A stretch of 64,000 nt of DNA from Auanema rhodensis. Taxonomy: Eukaryota > Nematoda > Chromadorea > Rhabditida > Rhabditidae. Location of the stretch: contig OZ059899.1 of assembly GCA_964057225.1 (NCBI GenBank), forward strand, positions 5,084,001-5,148,000, read 5' to 3'. The translations under genes were made by a program, and so were the position numbers. Positions 13,201 through 26,608 of the stretch are shown piece by piece (position 1 is the stretch's first letter; the number at the start of each line of letters is the position of its first letter). The notes below the pieces were generated by a model. The model saw only the letters and a list, made by a program, of their open reading frames with translations, had not been told where the DNA came from and did no database searches.

Positions 13201-16200
13201 ATTCAACAATTTGTCAACTCGTTGATGTGATTATTCTCCCTTTCACGTAATGTACAAGCGTTATTTCTCAGTTACAACTATAAGAGAAAGAAAATATTTT
13301 ATGCCTGTATTTGAAACTATTGGTTTTCGCATCGAGTTTTTTTAGCCTCTGTTCATTGAGAATCTGGAAGAAGAAATCAGATAGAACTGCTATTTACAGA
13401 TGGGAAGCAAAAACAGGTAAATAAACCTTTTTCTATACCAGAATGAAAAGGTTTGAAAATTCGTAAAAGAACACCTCAAACGTCGATACATAAAATGAAC
13501 AATTATGAGAAGAAATAAAAAGATGTAATAAGATATTCAAAAACAAGAGAACGAATTATAGGTTCCGGAAATGACAATGACGCTGAAGTTTGAATTGAAG
13601 AAAAAATTGGCAAGGCCACTACCAGTATAGCTGGTTTGAATAATAGCTAGAAGCTGGGAATATCGTGATGGAAGACATAGCAAACAATTAAGCGCATTTC
13701 GACTAAGGCTGATTTGAAGTTAGTGCTTTATGAGGTAAGATCCAAAATTTGTCTTTTTAATGATCCCTCTTGAGGAGTGTTTTTATAGGTTTACTTTTTG
13801 GACATATCGAAAGGCGACATAGTTCTTTTTATAAGTAAAAAGAACCAATACATTAGAGGAACCGGCTTTATATGTGGCGATCGTTGTATGATTGCGGTTC
13901 GCATTGTCGCCTGACCAATGAATATAGGGGAGGAAAAGCATGCGCAAAGGGGAAGGTAAGAAAATGAGACAGTTAACAAGTCTAGTCCAATGGGTACAAC
14001 TGATTGATAATGTTTAGTCATTGTTCACACTATGTCTTTCTACCTCTCTATTAGTCTACCTGGAAAAAGTAGATTAAAATCAATGCTCTTACCACTTTTT
14101 GTGAGAACGACAGGCTTTAGGTTGATGAGGACGACCACGTAAATCAACTGGCTAAGAGCTAAGAAGTCGGAAAACAATAAAGCTTCACTTAGCCACAAAA
14201 ATGGAATTGTCAAGCCGAGTTGCCTAAAAATATAAAAACTCGATTTTATAAACCAATGAATGAAAGTTATAAAACAAGTGAGAAGGAAGATTTTAAAGCT
14301 GTTTAGATTGACGATTGATTAAAAAAATATAAAACTCAAACGATGGTTAAACAAATGGATTGTAAATGGAAAATACAGTCGACATCCTACAAAAGAAATC
14401 AAGTAGCTGTGGAGGTGGAATGGTTGAATGATTATAAATAAATGAAGCCAGGAACTAGTCATATAGCATAAAAAGGCAGAATAATGATTATATCGGTGCC
14501 ACCGAAAGACTATAAAGTAATTTGAAGAATTCCGTGGTTTTTCACCCCAATCCAGATAATAATCAGGAGCTAGATACATCATCTAATAAGATTGAAGTGC
14601 GGAGAATTCGGAATAGCTTGAACGAAGATTATGAAGTTTAGACACTAAAAATGAGTCATGAATTTCAGGCTAAATAAAAATTGGCTGTAGCTGCGTTTGC
14701 TCGAAGTGGCGCAAGCCCCGTCAGCGAGCGAAAGGCTACTAAAAACAGAGCGGAAATCAGGCAATCGACAAATGCATGATAGAAAAAGTAAATGAAAAAC
14801 AACAACACAAAACTTTCAACAAAAATAATTCTGCAAATGCATTCAGAACCAATTGGAACGAAATCTGAACGAATTCGCGTAAATCAAGCCACATTTTATA
14901 TATAAAAAGATCAGATACAACTAGCTATTCAATCGGAGGCAAATATGGTTCGTATGAGAGACTTTAACTTCGGAACTGATTGATGACAGTTTTGTCAGCA
15001 AATAAAATAATGGGGTCATAAAGTTAGTTTTGAATATGAAAGGGATGGGGTTTTTAGTTGAAAAAATGGATTTTCATCAGATGTAAAGATGGTAAGATTA
15101 CTTCATCGTTCCCAGAAACTGTTACCATGGCGAATATTGGATAAAAAGGAAAGAACTTTGACGAGACCAGCCACAATTACATTTATAAAATTTCCAGAAG
15201 CTTTCTATTCTAAAAAAATTGATAGCTGTGAGAACGGGCGAAGAGTAACAAAATCTAGAACGGGGTATAGACAAGATTAAGCTTTAGACGTACACATTGA
15301 ACACCGGCTGTCAATCCTCAGAATGCCCGCTCGTTTTTTCTCTTCTTCTCCTTCTTTCTCTCACTCCCTTCTCTATTTTCGCTTCCCTTCTCCTACGGAT
15401 AGCTGTTTTTGCTTTTCAGCTTTCCCAACATCCCACAAGCGCGTAAACTACGTCCTATTTTTGTTTATCTTTCCCAAACATCATTATTAAAAGCCTAGAC
15501 ACAAGCGGCTTCTACTATACGTGAAGAACTGCTAGAAAGTAGACTGGTTTACCTATCATATGGGGGAAAATAGAGATGTATTTTAAAACAGTAATACCAT
15601 AAAACGGGAAAGTTCGAATATGAATGTCTGAAGAAGGAAATATTTGTTTGTAATGACCAGAACCTTAGACAATTGCTAGGGGGGATTGTACAATTGTGAT
15701 AACTAACAGACAAGTAGATATCATAGTACCTTTTATATAAACTATAAAAAGAAATAAGAAATGGCCATCTTCTTCCTTTCTTCTTTTAAAAATAGATAAA
15801 AACAAATAATAAGGAAAAAAGAGGTGTTCGCTGCTAGTTATTTGGTAAAAGCATTGATATCATGAGAAAAGAAGCGGAAGTTTTATGAATTGCCTCCATG
15901 TTACATGAAAACATCAGAAATTTGAAAAATTATAAGGGAAAAATTCGACATTGAGTCGTCTAAAAAATATAATTCATGGAAAAAAAACCATGATCTTTGA
16001 AGAAAAATTGACTGTAAATAGTACTGAATATAAAATAAAAATTTATTATGAACCAAGAACAATAAAGTTAGTAATGGATGTGAGAATTTAAAATTGAAAT
16101 ATAGAAAATATGAGAATGATACGAATGAACGTTGCATTTGAAAAAAAAATGTGGAAAATCCGCATGTCCGTAGTTTCCGGTAGTGCTATGGACAACATGA

Positions 16201-16434
16201 ATTGTATTTTGTTGTTGTGGCTGTTGTTATTGTTGTTTTAATGGCTGGGAGCGGAGAGGACTGATGTATGAAAGGATGAACAGTTAGATAAAAGAGGTGG
16301 TGATCGACATCACTATGAGCGAGTGGATGGTCAGCCTTGCAAATTATCATCTCACAAATCCTCACAATCCCAATAAAGCTATCATATCAGCAAAATACGT
16401 AGAGAATGTTTTTAGTCGGTAAGTGATTCGAGAA
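7282..16434. other. Gene-free stretch, part 2
   Basis: About 9 kb of AT-rich sequence without a supportable gene on either strand. Open frames longer than 60 codons are isolated, lack splice partners and have no recognisable protein signature. A GC-rich island at about 10500-10585 is open in more than one frame. Poly-pyrimidine blocks occur near 15330-15400 and a short CA run near 12163-12177. I found no tRNA or other RNA gene here. Confidence 0.4.
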
Positions 16435-16507
16435 CTAGGCTAAGTAGTTATTTAACTTGACAGCTAACGAGAGAAAGAGAAAAGGAGAGGGAGAAAAAGA
16501 GCAAGAG

Positions 16508-16519
16508 AGAGAGAAAGAG

Positions 16520-16559
<40 letters not shown>
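16508..16559. repeat. (GA)n microsatellite
   Basis: GA/GAAA simple repeat on the plus strand, ending in a run of uninterrupted GA units. Confidence 0.95.
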
Positions 16560-18289
16560 TAGTGAAAGAAGGAGAAAACAAATGGACATTTAGTAAAAAA
16601 CAGCTCTGAAACAGAATCAGACAACAGGAACAGAATTTTGGGAACGACAACTTTACTAAGTTCTGAATTTTTTATTGGAAAGAAGAAGAAAAAAGAAAAT
16701 TCAGAAAAGATAAGTACCTCTCTATAGTGAGATGTAAAAAGAATCAAAAAGTGCGTGAGCTCTCTCTCTTTCTTAACCGTTCTCATGATATCCAGTGATA
16801 CAATTAGAAGTAATTATCTAAGTATTGATTAGCGTTTTTTAATTATTCCAAATATTCTCAGGATTTGAATTGTAAACATGAAAAGTTCGAAGTAATATAC
16901 GAATAAACTAGATCGTTTAGCATAAATAAACGTTACGAAATGAAGTAATTGATATGATTTTACATTAATCGTTTGAATGGCAGTATAATGGAGATGAAAG
17001 AAGTGCGAATGGCGTTGATTGTTTCAGTTTTATGACTGAAGTCAAGGGAATGAACATTAGAATCAGAACGATTGGCTGGTTGTAGTGGGTAGTGGGCTAA
17101 CAATAGCTGTATGATGGTTGGAGGGGGGGGACCAAAAAAAAGTTTGCGCTTCTGTTGTCCGGCTAGAAAGTAATGGTAAGAGAAAGCGAAAGCAGAGAGT
17201 GGGAGGCAAAGAGGAGGGGGTCGAAGTGAATATTGCATAGCTTCAGAACTAACATACCAGAACACGAATAAAGGCAGAAAAAGCAAAAAAGTTTCTTCTG
17301 TCAGCAATGGAGTGAAGCGAAACATAGAGGGCCAATTTGCACAGTAGAAAACTAATCTCTCTTAACTTGGAACCGTCAATTTTCCCAACCAAAAAGGTCA
17401 ATATAGAAGAGATGGAACAAGTACAGGATAGTTATCGCAGTGTCATTATAGTGGGAGTATTGTGAAGTTCATACATGGACACTCAAGGAAGAACAAATGT
17501 TCGTTTGGTCAGGTACTCTGCAGCTATTTCTCTGACAGTCATACATCAATTTGGATGTTAAAATTGTGGGAATGGGAGATCATAGGCATATGAAAGAATT
17601 TTTTTTTGTTCGTATAAAAAATGATTCGTTTTTTCATTTTCTTCACATATTTCTCCATCGACTACAATGACTGTTTCATCGTGTTTTGTTTTTATTCTCT
17701 TCGCTAACTGTGTGATATGGAGATAGGGAATGATAACAGAAAAAAGAGAGAGAGAGAAAGATCTCTTGAGCTATTTGCCTTGTGGGGACCAAGTTAAGTA
17801 TATTGAAACCCTTTAGTCAAATGAAAATGAAAGAATAATCGATGTTTCCTTCTTATTAGAAATTTTAAACATAAGAAGATAATGCAATATGAACAGGCAA
17901 TCAAGAATATTGTACTTATCACTTAAATCAAACATTGAAAAGAAAAAGAAAAGATGACTAAATCTCTGAAAGTACGAGCAGAAGAATATTGAGAAAAGCA
18001 AATCTTCTGTAAGATTAATCATAACTATTGTTATGAACAATTTTGAGAGAAAAATAAAGACCATGGTTGAAATAGATAAAAATGAAAAAATCCAATGAGA
18101 AGAGATTGAATCTTTTATGGTTTTGCACGAATAAGTAACGAAAGAGAGGGAAGGTAATAGACGGAAAAAGGGAGGAGAAGGTAACGTACAGAGAAACGAA
18201 GAAGGAAAAGGAAAAAGATAGAATTAAATAAAGGTTTGGAGAGAGACAGCAAAGGTTTGAAAAAAGGATTGAAGAGGTAAGAATAGAAA

Positions 18290-18306
18290 AAAAGAGAGAA
18301 AGAGAG

Positions 18307-18371
<65 letters not shown>

Positions 18372-18372
18372 A
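18290..18372. repeat. (GA)n microsatellite
   Basis: Long GA repeat with GAAA interruptions at both ends, the longest simple repeat in this purine-biased tract. Confidence 0.95.
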
Positions 18373-18536
18373 ATAGCGGAGGAAGAAAAAGGTGGTGCAT
18401 AGCGAAAAGAAAGGTAGAAAATTGAAGAGGTTGAAATCAAAGGCGCATTTTCCTATTTCTAAAGAACTTGGAACAACGTTTTTGATACTGAACAAGAAAA
18501 TAAAATTAAAAAAGAAAGAAAGAACAGATCACTTCA

Positions 18537-18570
18537 ATATAATATATATATATATAAATATAGATATATA
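18537..18570. repeat. TA-rich simple repeat
   Basis: Alternating TA run followed by short TATA-rich sequence. Confidence 0.85.
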
Positions 18571-19339
18571 AAAACATTTATATGGTGTACAAACTACAAA
18601 CAGATAACTAGATATATGTTTTATTGTATTGTATATTATATTTATATTATATATTACTTATAGTATATATATAACTGTATATGAAAAATTCACCAACAAA
18701 TAAACATAAGTAATATTCTTGAAAGGCAAAGAAATTCTTTCAGAATCGGATGGATATAATATGGAATAAGTAATTATTGGTTTGAACATTTGTGTTGTAA
18801 ATAATTTTCTTTTGCATCTAACATCAGTGAAGGCAATTTTCTGCATTTTTTTTTACAAAAAGTAAAATTAAAGTAATCACTAAGGCATGCCAAGCGTTAA
18901 CGCCCGAAAATTTTTATTCAATTCCCAAAGAATGTATTTGCAGATAAATATAAAATAAGGAGGAGCGATAACCAATTCGTATCATTTTGAAAAGAGAAAC
19001 AGTATTAAACAGAGAGCAAGTTTGTCTTATCAATTATTTACAAAGCGATTTTGCAATTTATCTCAAACTGGTCATAATAGTCAACAATGAGTATTCTGGA
19101 TATAAATATGAAAATATCAGAAAAAGTAAAGCAAAAGTAGCAAATATGAACTGCTTTTCAATCTGTTTTTTTATCCTTTTGACCCTCTAACGTTATGAAT
19201 ATACATGCATATGAGCGTGCGCGTGTCTATGTAAGTTGATCCGTCATTTCATATATGTATGTATGTACAGAGAGAAAGATTGAGATAGAGAGAAAAAGAA
19301 ATAATGAAAACGAGATTAAGATATACATATAGAGAGAAA

Positions 19340-19358
19340 GATAGGGAGATAAAGAGAT

Positions 19359-19395
<37 letters not shown>
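19340..19395. repeat. (GA)n microsatellite
   Basis: GA repeat, imperfect at its left end and uninterrupted at its right end. Confidence 0.95.
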
Positions 19396-19398
<3 letters not shown>

Positions 19399-20150
19399 AG
19401 TTCTTAAAAGAATTCTTATAAAATAAGAATATTGTATAATAATTTAGTTAGGAATAGTAGATATAAGTAACTTAACAAACTAATAATAGGCTTTGAATTG
19501 TCTTGGCAGCAGCAGCAATAGTAGTAGTAGTACTAGTAGTAGCACCAACGGAAAGGAGAACGAAAGGAAGAAAACAAAAAATAAGGGGATCAAGCCTATA
19601 GACAACAGAGACTCGGGTGGCATAATGAAACGAATAGATACTAATATGAAGAAGGAAATATAAGAAAAAGAAAATAAATGGCACTGTGTACGACAAAACC
19701 AAACTGAACTTGAATACTAGAAAGCACAAACACCCACAAACAACTACTTGGACGAAAGCAATAACAACAACAAATATAAACATCCAAAGCAGCAAGAGCG
19801 TATAAAAACCTTGAATGGATATAAGAGTGAGACAAGATAGAATGAAATAAAAAGAGTAATGGACAGCAAAAGTGAGGAAAAGAGGGAGAGAGAGGGATGT
19901 AGAATGAATAGAAGAGAAGAGACAATATAGCAGAGACCAATGAGAAAAATAGTTGGTGTAGGAGGTAAATTGAGAACCTAGAAACGATAGTGTCCATGTG
20001 GATTGAAAGCGAATTGAAACGATCATTTTCATTAAATTTCTGACATAGGGAATGGAACATAGCTTTGAGGAGCGAAAATAGGTCTTCCACACCTTAAAAT
20101 ATGTAATAACGATACGAAAAGGAACAATTTTACGTTTTTTCGTCATTTAC

Positions 20151-21986
20151 TGTCAAGTAAACAATAGACAAATGACCTAAGATTGCAGCCGTACACAAAC
20201 ACATGAGTTTATCTTGACTTTATCTGCGAAATCGTTGACGAAGGAGGCATGAGGATGATATTGACTAGAACAACCATCGCGTTCCTAATCTTTAGACCCA
20301 TAAAGAGCTCAGAAGTTTTCGCCAGGCTCAGAAACCACTTGAAAAATACGATTCAATGTCGCCGCAGGAAATCGAAGGTAGAAGCCCGTTTATCTCTTGT
20401 CTATCTCATCCTTTCCTCTTGATATATCTCTTTACCTGCTTCATTTTTTTTTCCAAACGTTGATGGTGGAATAGACGGAATGTGCGTCGTCCGCGTTTTC
20501 GTCAGCAGCCAGCTGGTCGACTTTTTGTATCGTCATATAGATGAGAGCGAAATAGACACAGCAGACAAGGAATGAGGACAACGAAAAGGGAGGGGGGGGG
20601 GGAATGGGGGAAGAAGGCAAAGACGAAAAAGAATAAGAGAAGCACATTTTCTTTTTTTATAACTTTGCAGCTGCCATCAAATATCTTTTTCATAACATAC
20701 GATTACGCCTTTTGCTGTTCGTCTTTTCATACTTCCTGTTTGGTTTTTAAATTTAAAAATAAGGTGCAAAGTCGAATCATAATCACACTTTGGATTTTTG
20801 ATTGTCTACTGAAGAGGCGAGTTATCTTTTGTTGGCAATCTATCTCTTTATTTTTACCTCTAACTGTCAGTATTCTTCTCATTTTCTCTTCACTTCGATT
20901 TCTTCTACTTTTTTACTGGTCACGCGGTCGTCAGAAAAGAATGCAGTAATCCTGAGGAACTAAAAGAGAATTGTTGATGTTAGAACAGCAGAAAGGAACA
21001 TAGGTTCATGTCATGATTACCAGTATTTTGTGTTTAACATGTTGATAAATGAGATCATACAGTGAAGAAGAAACTGCGATTTTACGAAGTCTTTATAGTT
21101 TCGAATCGAAAACTAGCTGTTTGTCATTCATTCTCATACACCCTTCCATCTTACTTCCTTCTTAAGAATCAACCAACTAACACTTCACTTTTCCCGTATC
21201 TTTTTTTCATCAAGAAAAAACATATAGAAAGCTATTTACATATTCTAATTACCACAAATAGTATTGAATGTAACGGTAGCTGTGTGTTCTTCTTATAGAA
21301 AAACATCGCTAATTTGACCAAAGTGAAAGCAGAGGAAAAAACTAAGGAGTCATTGAATTCTTCACATAAAATTCAAATGTAAAGTCTAAATTGAGGCTAA
21401 CCAGTCGACGGAATGCAGTTTGTAACAAAGAAATAGCAGGAACATTATCCAAAATCATTAATTTAATAGAAAATTAAATAATAAAACGATAAGACTAAGT
21501 AAGTAATATGTAAGGAACTATCTTTCAAGTCTGATAATGATTAACACTATTGTATCTTTGATCAAACATCCAGAATCTTTTAAACAGAAAAAATCTTGAA
21601 TTATCATTTCAAAAAAAAAAAAAGAAAATTGATCGAATTTTGAAATTGTTCGATAAAGTCGCTATATAATACAAAGGTAAGCGAAGCGTTCGCTCACGAC
21701 AATCGATGAAAAACATTTAAAAGCCAAATCATCATATTTTATCATAAAAATCTATAAAAAAATCTCTAAAGTTTGAAATAATTAAAGCTACACACTTGAT
21801 AATCTGTTTAAGATGAGAACTAGCATATAACTGACGTATTAAAATAAGAAAAAAAAAGGAAAAAGAAAGAATTTTAAAGAAATTTGAGAAAAAATAGAAA
21901 AATTGTAAAAAGAAATTATAAATATAACATAAGAGAGATCAAAAAAATTTTGTTTTGTTGGATATTGAGATCTGTGAGGAGATGAT
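20151..21986. other. Region 3' of eat-4, no supportable gene
   Basis: Sequence beyond the eat-4 stop codon. It holds a G-rich run at 20588-20610 and an isolated plus-strand open stretch near 20215-20410 whose best donor-like site is a GTAGAA near 20377, with no partner exon. The part next to eat-4 (21840-21986) is A-rich on the plus strand and is probably the eat-4 3' untranslated region. Confidence 0.4.
20588..20610 (+). other. G-run, potential G-quadruplex
   Basis: Three Gs, one A, a run of 11 or more Gs, then AAT and five Gs. In a 30% GC background this is exceptional and meets the usual pattern for a four-stranded G structure. Confidence 0.5.
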
Positions 21987-24219
21987 CTACCATTGCTTCT
22001 GGTATTGTTGATAATTGGGATTAGCAGCAATAGTAGTCGTGTTTGCTCCGCCTGAATTTGGTTCATCCCACGCTGAAGCAAACGGATTAGTTGCTGAAGC
22101 TGTTCCTCCGTACACAGGCTGATATCCAGATGGAGGAGGAGCAGCAGATCCACTTATCGATCCACGATCTACAATAACGATTGTGAGAAGATAACTATGA
22201 TAATACATCATTACTTTTAGTTATTTGTTCTGCAGTTGGCAAAGGAGCAAGGTTTATGTGAGGATCTTGTTTAGCAGCACCATATCCACCACCTCAAAGA
22301 AATTAATTTTAAAAAAAAGTTTTGTGAAGTATAGTTACCTGGCTTATTACCAAGTACAGTGTTATTCCAAGGTTCTTCTTCTTCTTTTGGTTCTGCCCAA
22401 TCCTATAATTATGTAAGAAATGCTACATTTATTCTGATATTATACCTGTAATTCTCCAGATGCATAAATAGCATAAAATGTAACACCAGTGAAATGGATT
22501 AAGCTGGCAAGTAAGAAAACCTTAAAATGTTTTTATATGGTTATGACAGTGATTTGTTCGGTACTTTTGTCCATCCGTGTGATCCTCTTGAGGTGAACAT
22601 CTCCGTTACAAATGGACATGTCAAACCAGCTAAAGTTCCAATTCCGTTTGAAAGACCCATGAGAATAGCAGCATAACGTGGGGCAATATCAAGATGATTT
22701 ACATTGAAACCTTTAAATCATGTTTCATTGATTTATTTTTTAAAGAAATGGTACCAGAAATGGCAAATCCAGAGCATCCAACAGCAAGGATAAGAGCAAG
22801 CATTGCTGTTGATTCCTTTCGTGTATAAGCTACGATAAGCATAAAAGCTGCTTCACCACCAAATCCTTAAACAAAAAAAAATTGTAGAAAAATATAATAA
22901 AATATATTATTATACCTCCGCAATTAAATAGCTTTCGAACAGCTGTAGTTGAAAGAATTTTATTTGCTCGGAGATAATCAGCAAGTTGTCCACCAAAAAG
23001 TACAACAACTCCCATAACGGCATGAGGTAATGCAGCCAATAATCCGGACTATAAATGTAATTTCATTATAAATAATTATATGAATGATATAAGATTCTCA
23101 CATGGCTGATATTCAAGTCTAATACATCTTTCATGTAAGTGAGTTGGTTTTGAAGAAGAAGATAGAATGTCCATGATCTGGCAAAGTTTGCAACTATAAT
23201 AGCCCACACAGGTTTTGAGGTAAGTATTGCTTTCCAAGGAATTGAGAAGAACTAGAATAGTTTTTTTTAAAAAGAATAGTATTAAAAATATTTTATAACG
23301 AACTGTTGGATGAGAGTTAGAGACTGTTCCAATAGATTCTTCAATAAAGTTTTTCTCTTCTTGAGTAATCGTTGGATGATAAGCTGGTTTCTCGAAAGTA
23401 AGTGAAAACCATAAAAATGTCCATATTATACCAGCAACACCTATTAACAATGATGTCAGGTTTTGTTTGAACTATTTAATTTATGTTGAATATACCATAT
23501 AGATAGAATGGTGCTCCCCAGCTCACATATGATACCAGAAATGCTGACACAGGTAATCCCAATACTGCACCAGCATATGAACCAGTGAAAGCAGTTGTTG
23601 CCAATTTACTTCTTTCCATAGGAGGAGCCCAATACCGCCAAACACCATGCATAGATGGATAAGCAACCCCCTGATAATCATTTCAATGAAAACAAATATT
23701 TCTTAGTTAATTTACAGTGAAAAGTCCTTGAAAAATCTGAATAACAGCAACAAGCGTATCGTTTTTTGAGTTAAAAGCAGCTGGTAAGAAGGTATTCAAG
23801 AGAGCTCCCATACCAATAGCGATTCCAAACAACCTGCAAAAGAAATTATTTATTTTTATATTCAGATCAACAAATACTTATTTGGTGGATATTTTGCAGC
23901 TAAAAAACCAGCAGGAAGCTGAGTGACTAAGTAACCATAGAAATAAGAACTTTCCATGATACCAAGCTCTGTTTCAGTCCAGTTAAACTCACGAACCTAG
24001 ATGTAGCTATATCATATATCATATTAATTTTATTTTATACATGTTCAACTCCCCAAGGATCAGTATAATTACGGAACATGTGATTTTTTGCGGCTCCAAA
24101 ATTACATCGGATTCCAAAACTGATCATAAATCCAATGTTCGCTAAAATGGCAAGTTGCCATCTTTTTCGACAGTTGAAACAACTTGAGTTTTCAACAATC
24201 TATAATGGTAAATATTAAG

Positions 24220-24275
<56 letters not shown>

Positions 24276-24737
24276 TATATAATCAAATAATTAAAAACAA
24301 AACCTGAAGAATTTTGTTTGAATGTATCAATGCAGTATTATTCTCTTCAAATGAATATAAGTTTGTACCATTTTCAGCTCCATCTCTTTAAAATAAAAAT
24401 TTATTTTGTAATCTTATTGAAATTATTATTCTTACACTTCATTCGATGTTGTTTTTTCGTCCAGTCTAGTGGAACCATTTGTACCATCTTTACCAAGAAA
24501 TCTTAAATGAAAAATAACAGATATTAATAGAATATATAGAAATAAAAAGAAAAAAAGGAATAAAAGTTAGATTTATTAACTTTTTGTAGTAAATTTTTTT
24601 GAGCTTGTTATATATCTTTAATTGCCCTTTTCAACTCCAAAATGATGTTTCTTAATCATGGTGAAGCAAAAAAAATGAAATAACTTTGTATTTCCAAATG
24701 TAAATTTAAAATAATTTTTTGAATGATTTATAATATA

Positions 24738-24772
<35 letters not shown>

Positions 24773-25194
24773 GTTTATATATATATATTTGAAAAACAAC
24801 ATATTAAACAAATAAAATAAATAATGCTTGAATGCACGTTATTAATTTATTACTAAATTAGCAGAAACTTTAAGCTTATATGTATATTCACATGTATTTG
24901 TATATATTTATTTTTAAAATTCGGCAGACTTCATTATTATTTTACTTATGGAATATATCAAATATTATATTGAAACAACTGTATTATATGGAAATCAGCA
25001 TGCAAAGTCGTTTTATCAATTTTCAATAAGTTAAGCAGCTTTTTTTTTATTTATTGAAAAATGCAGATGATTTAACGTCAGTTAGCTTTGAAAAAAAATT
25101 GAACTTACTTTGAAATTGGTTGTTTATATTGGCTAAATTGTTCTTTTCCGGTTTCCCAAGCATCGTTAAAAGCACGTGGCAAATGTTGAGCCAT
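21987..25194 (-). CDS. eat-4: Vesicular glutamate transporter (VGLUT / SLC17 family), EAT-4 type
   Basis: Loads glutamate into synaptic vesicles using the V-ATPase proton gradient; a major-facilitator protein with about 12 membrane spans. Sixteen exons read as one frame of roughly 640 residues. The ATG at 25194 lies 3 bases after a TTTTTTAG acceptor and begins [20 protein letters not shown]. Family landmarks in order: [19 protein letters not shown] with the conserved TM1 arginine, [20 protein letters not shown], the loop [77 protein letters not shown], and the acidic WAEPKEEEE after the last span. The C-terminus carries [10 protein letters not shown] and ends QKQW, as in worm EAT-4. Introns are mostly 40-60 bases; one holds a TA microsatellite. 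All key regions look intact. Confidence 0.95.
24222..24273. repeat. (TA)n microsatellite in an eat-4 intron
   Basis: Alternating TA run of about 50 bases lying wholly inside an intron of the glutamate transporter gene. Confidence 0.95.
24741..24768. repeat. (TA)n microsatellite
   Basis: Alternating TA run in the first long eat-4 intron, followed by further TATA-rich sequence to about 24790. Confidence 0.9.
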
Positions 25195-25620
25195 TTGCTA
25201 AAAAAAACAAAAATAACTAACTATATTACAAAAGTACAAAAATAAAAGAAAAGAAAGAAAATCTTTACTTATCTATCGAATATTCGAAAAAAATAATTGT
25301 GCAGAATAGTATGTGTATGAAAAGCTAAGGAAGAAGGAAAACTGGCTTGAATTATCATAAAATTAATTATACATGGATGATTTTGGATAAGTTTTCTAAT
25401 ATCTATCGGTATCTTTATGTGTTTTATCCGTAAATAAAGATCATTACAAGTCACTAAATTGTTGAACATGAATAAAAGATATTTAAGGTATTCATGCTTC
25501 AACTATGTGGTCAGGTGAGCAGCAAAAGTCGAAAAAAAGAGGTTAGAGAGAAAAGGGAAAATTAGAGTGAAATGGATGAAAAGAAAGAGAGAGAGATTAG
25601 AATTTGTTGCCAACGACCGA

Positions 25621-25707
25621 TTAAGTCCATCCACCGAAGAACCACTTAGCTCCGGAAGAAAAGACCGGAAAACTTTTGGCTGCTTGTAAATGAATGGCTG
25701 CACAATC
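25621..25707 (-). other. Orphan exon-like segment 5' of eat-4
   Basis: After a good acceptor (TTTTCTGTTCAG) there is an open 28-codon segment ending in TAA, reading HLQAAKSFPVFSSGAKWFFG near its middle. It is clearly richer in GC than its surroundings. It could be the last exon of an unseen minus-strand gene, or an untranslated leader exon of eat-4, whose start codon lies about 430 bases downstream. I found no matching upstream exon. Confidence 0.25.
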
Positions 25708-26608
25708 CTGAACAGAAAAAAAATATAAAAAGTCGTAAGTGAAGTTATTGAATTCTCAATCACTTTGAATCATTTTTTAAAATCATTATTTCAACATAAA
25801 CAATTTTATAAATACAAACTTAAATCACAAATGTACAGTTTGTATATAAAAATAATAATTTTGATAGAAAAGAATAAATATCTTGAATAAAATGATGAAG
25901 AACAGAAATTTATTATATTAGTTTATATCATTTTATGATTCATAAGGTTAAATAGTTAATATTTTAATATTATATAAGGAAGTAGATGGTTGTTCTGTAA
26001 AGTACAAACAAATTACTGAAATGTACTAAAATGGAGTTGAAGCTTTAAGTATAACTGGGTGGCAAAAATGTAATATATCAAAAGTTGGCAACGGAATCTT
26101 AATGGAATGTTGAGTACAAACTTTGAAAAGGTTGTCAAACATACATGGATGTATTGGAAAAAAGGTGTAATGTTTAAAAACTATACATATGCTTCATTGA
26201 CATGTGTTTGTTGATTTTTCGATAACAAATAACAAAAAAAAGTTTAATTTCGTGAATATGGTGATGAGTTGTGTATGTTTATTAGTTTAGAATGTAAAAT
26301 AATATAAAAGATATACATATATGCTGCATGTATGGAAGTTATTTATTTTATTTTAAAAATAAATAATTTAATTCTTATAATATTATATAAAATTATATTA
26401 AAAAGTATAAGATATAGTTTGAATTATAGAAGGTTAAGATGAAGTGTAGATTCACCTAACGGATGAATGAATGAACTTAATGAATTTTTCATTTATGACT
26501 AAACGATAAAGGTGAAGAAATATATTATAATTGATAGAATATGTTCTTCCATATTCGTCATCATTAAATGGTTTTTGAGTTATACGTCATAAAGATATTA
26601 AAGAGTTG

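Larger units (their letters stand above)
16435..20150. other. Purine-biased, microsatellite-rich tract
   Basis: For about 3.7 kb the plus strand is dominated by A and G, with GA microsatellites at 16508-16559, 18290-18372 and 19340-19395 and many imperfect GAGA and GAAA runs between them. Because stop codons read from the pyrimidine-rich complement are rare, long minus-strand open frames arise by composition (up to 224 codons), often overlapping in two frames at once. No convincing gene is present. Confidence 0.6.

Noticed and set aside
16435-16786. Minus-strand frames of 71 and 112 codons
   Set aside because: Same cause: CT/GA repeat read in different frames.
18015-18495. Overlapping 141- and 126-codon minus-strand frames rich in Leu and Ser
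   Set aside because: They are translations of the GA microsatellite and its flanks in two frames.
19472-20146. 224-codon hydrophobic open frame on the minus strand
   Set aside because: A second minus-strand frame is open over the same bases (149 codons), and the plus strand is purine-rich, which removes stops from the complement. Composition explains it; no family signature or splice signals.
20572-20949. 125-codon plus-strand open frame
   Set aside because: Starts inside the G-run, has no start context or partner exons, and shows low-complexity hydrophobic text without a recognisable family.
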